Assembly: GCA_035293805.1 (NCBI GenBank)
Contig: DATGMD010000093.1
Span: forward strand, 1-5,821
From: JAJPHF01 sp035293805
GTDB lineage: Bacteria > Chloroflexota > UBA6077 > JAJPHF01
DNA length: 5,821 nucleotides
Reading direction: 5' to 3'
In this document: in pieces, positions 4,528-5,821 of the stretch
Numbering within the stretch: position 1 is the first letter of the stretch
Layout of the letters: each line of letters opens with the position of its first letter
Notes under the pieces: model-generated
What the model saw: the letters and a program-made list of their open reading frames with translations, nothing else
Told to the model about the DNA's origin: nothing
Databases searched by the model: none
Program-made: the position numbers and the translations under genes

Positions 4528-5821
4528 CTAGGCTGTCCCGTTCGCCGCGGCGGCCTGCTGTAGCTCGGCGCGCAGGGCGGCCGTGGCGGCCTCGTCCACG
4601 GCGAAGGTGGCCGGGTCGAGGACGACGCCGTAGTCGTCGCGGGCCTTCGCCAGCGACACGTAGCCCTCGCGCACGTCATGCGCGACCAGCTCGACGGGCC
4701 GCTCCCACGGCGGGCCGTAGCCGCCGCCGCCGCCCGAGTCGATGATGTACGCCTCGCCGGCGCCGAGCCGCATGGCGCTCAGCTTGCCGTTCGGGAACGT
4801 CTCGATGCGGCCGTCGGCGCGGCGTAGCGTGAGCCGGTTGGGCAGCGCATCGCGGCCGCCGAACAGCCCCCACGGCGCGCACTGCGTCCGCTCGATGGTG
4901 CTGTTGAACGCCAGGTCGCCCAGAAACTGCACGACCTTGTGCGTGCCCAGGCCGCCGCGGTGGCGGCCCGCGCCGCCCGAGTCTGGCCGCAGCGCGTACT
5001 CCTCGACGAGAATCGGGAACTTCGCCTCGGCGGCCTCCGCCGGCGCGTTGTGGGTGTCGCCGTCGTTGATGCAGACGACGGCGCTCATGCCGTCGCTGTC
5101 GTGTTTCGCACCGTAGCCGCCGCCGGGCAGGCTGCCCAGGCCGATCACGAAGCGGCCCGTGCGTGGATCGACGCCGTAGCCGAGGACGCTCAGCAGGTCG
5201 GTGTGGTGGGCCGCCGCTACCTTCGTCGGTAACGCCGGCGCCAGCGCGTGGATAATGGTGTCTACTACCGTCATCGGAATCGTCATCCACCAGCGCACGG
5301 CGGCCGGCTTGGTGGCCGAGACGACGCGCCCGGGCGGCAGCACGATGTTCAGGGGCGCGAACGAGCCGTCGTTGATCGGGTATAAGAGCGGTGAGGTCAG
5401 GCACTTGAACGCCACCTGCGCCGCCGACCGCCCCGCTGTGGCGCCCGAGTTGTAGTAGCCCGTGACCTGGCGGCTCACGTCCGTCAGGTCGATCGTCATC
5501 TGGTCGCCGGCCACGGTGACTTTCACACGGATCGGAATGCGCTGGCCGATGCGGACGCCGTCGTCGTCCATGAAGCTCTCGGCCTCGTAGACGCCATCGG
5601 GCATCGCTGCCACCGCTTGGCGGGCCACCTCGCCACTGTAGCGGTAAATGTGCGCGATGCTCCCCAGCACCGCCTCCCGCCCGTATCGCTGGAGCAGTTG
5701 GACAAACCGCCGCTCGCCCGTCTTGATCGACGCGATCTGCGCCCGAAAGTCCCCCATCGCTAGGTCCGGGAACCGCACGTTCGCCTTGATGATCTCGACT
5801 AGCTCCTCGTTGAGCGCCCCT
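4528..5821 (-). CDS. hyuB: Hydantoinase B/oxoprolinase family protein, C-terminal part (cut by right window edge; hyuB3)
   Basis: The first gene of the visible array. About 430 codons are present and roughly 190 N-terminal residues lie outside the window. The frame continues open to base 5821, encoding GALNEELVEIIKAN ahead of VRFPDLAMGDF, so the GTG at 5778 is internal and not the start. The protein carries the family's late hallmarks: RPDSGGAG, PWGLFGG, GGGGYG and DVREGYVS. Its partner in known systems is HyuA, not seen here. Against the complete copy at 1390-3240, I count 12 differences in the first 171 aligned residues (about 93% identical), ending at WMTIPMTV. Identity then drops to roughly two thirds, with the divergence concentrated where substrate or partner specificity could lie. 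It has GGYGPPWERP where the other copy has GGYGDPLERP. A 182-base gap with a repeat separates its stop (TAG, 4530-4528) from the next gene. Confidence 0.92.
   Translation of the reverse strand, partial: GALNEELVEIIKANVRFPDLAMGDFRAQIASIKTGERRFVQLLQRYGREAVLGSIAHIYRYSGEVARQAVAAMPDGVYEAESFMDDDGVRIGQRIPIRVKVTVAGDQMTIDLTDVSRQVTGYYNSGATAGRSAAQVAFKCLTSPLLYPINDGSFAPLNIVLPPGRVVSATKPAAVRWWMTIPMTVVDTIIHALAPALPTKVAAAHHTDLLSVLGYGVDPRTGRFVIGLGSLPGGGYGAKHDSDGMSAVVCINDGDTHNAPAEAAEAKFPILVEEYALRPDSGGAGRHRGGLGTHKVVQFLGDLAFNSTIERTQCAPWGLFGGRDALPNRLTLRRADGRIETFPNGKLSAMRLGAGEAYIIDSGGGGGYGPPWERPVELVAHDVREGYVSLAKARDDYGVVLDPATFAVDEAATAALRAELQQAAAANGTA

Noticed and set aside
4528..5778. GTG at 5778 as the start of hyuB3
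   Set aside because: The frame is open to the window edge and upstream residues match the other HyuB copy, so this is an internal Val codon.

Overview
The window is one densely packed minus-strand gene array. Every gene I can support reads right to left, and the long plus-strand open frames are shadows of these genes. The DNA is very GC-rich. Both transport-type proteins are lipoproteins with long Ala/Pro/Thr linkers after the lipobox, and palindromic repeats are scattered between and inside genes. This fits a free-living, metabolically broad bacterium with many paralogues, such as a soil or aquatic Chloroflexota or a similar high-GC lineage. That placement is inference, because no phylogenetic marker is present.

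Layout in transcription order. (1) 5821-4528: the C-terminal two thirds of a hydantoinase B/oxoprolinase (HyuB) protein, cut by the right edge. (2) 4527-4346: a 182-base gap holding a 78-bp nested inverted repeat. (3) 4345-3260: a 361-aa solute-binding lipoprotein of the NMT1/SsuA type. (4) 3240-1390: a complete HyuB of 616 aa, whose N-terminal leader is made largely from a palindromic repeat read in frame. (5) 1370-255: a second, clearly different solute-binding lipoprotein of 371 aa. (6) 235-1: the start of a third HyuB, cut by the left edge; its visible domain sequence is identical at the DNA level to that of gene 4.

The pattern is therefore hyuB3 - SBP2 - hyuB2 - SBP1 - hyuB1, with three of the four gaps exactly 19 nt long. 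In known systems HyuB works with HyuA, an ATP-binding partner, to open cyclic amides such as hydantoins or 5-oxoproline, or to carboxylate ketones in the related carboxylases. The binding proteins would capture a small solute outside the membrane and hand it to an ABC permease. No hyuA, permease or ATPase gene lies in the window, so these partners must be outside it or shared. The simplest reading is a set of uptake-plus-ring-opening cassettes made by repeated duplication of hyuB, each paired with a different binding protein; substrates cannot be read from the sequence.

The points most worth following are the alternating array itself, the repeat-derived N-termini of two HyuB copies, the 124-bp perfect identity that begins exactly at an in-frame GTG, the conserved front half and divergent back half of the HyuB copies, and a His where the family normally has an Asp in the presumed metal site.
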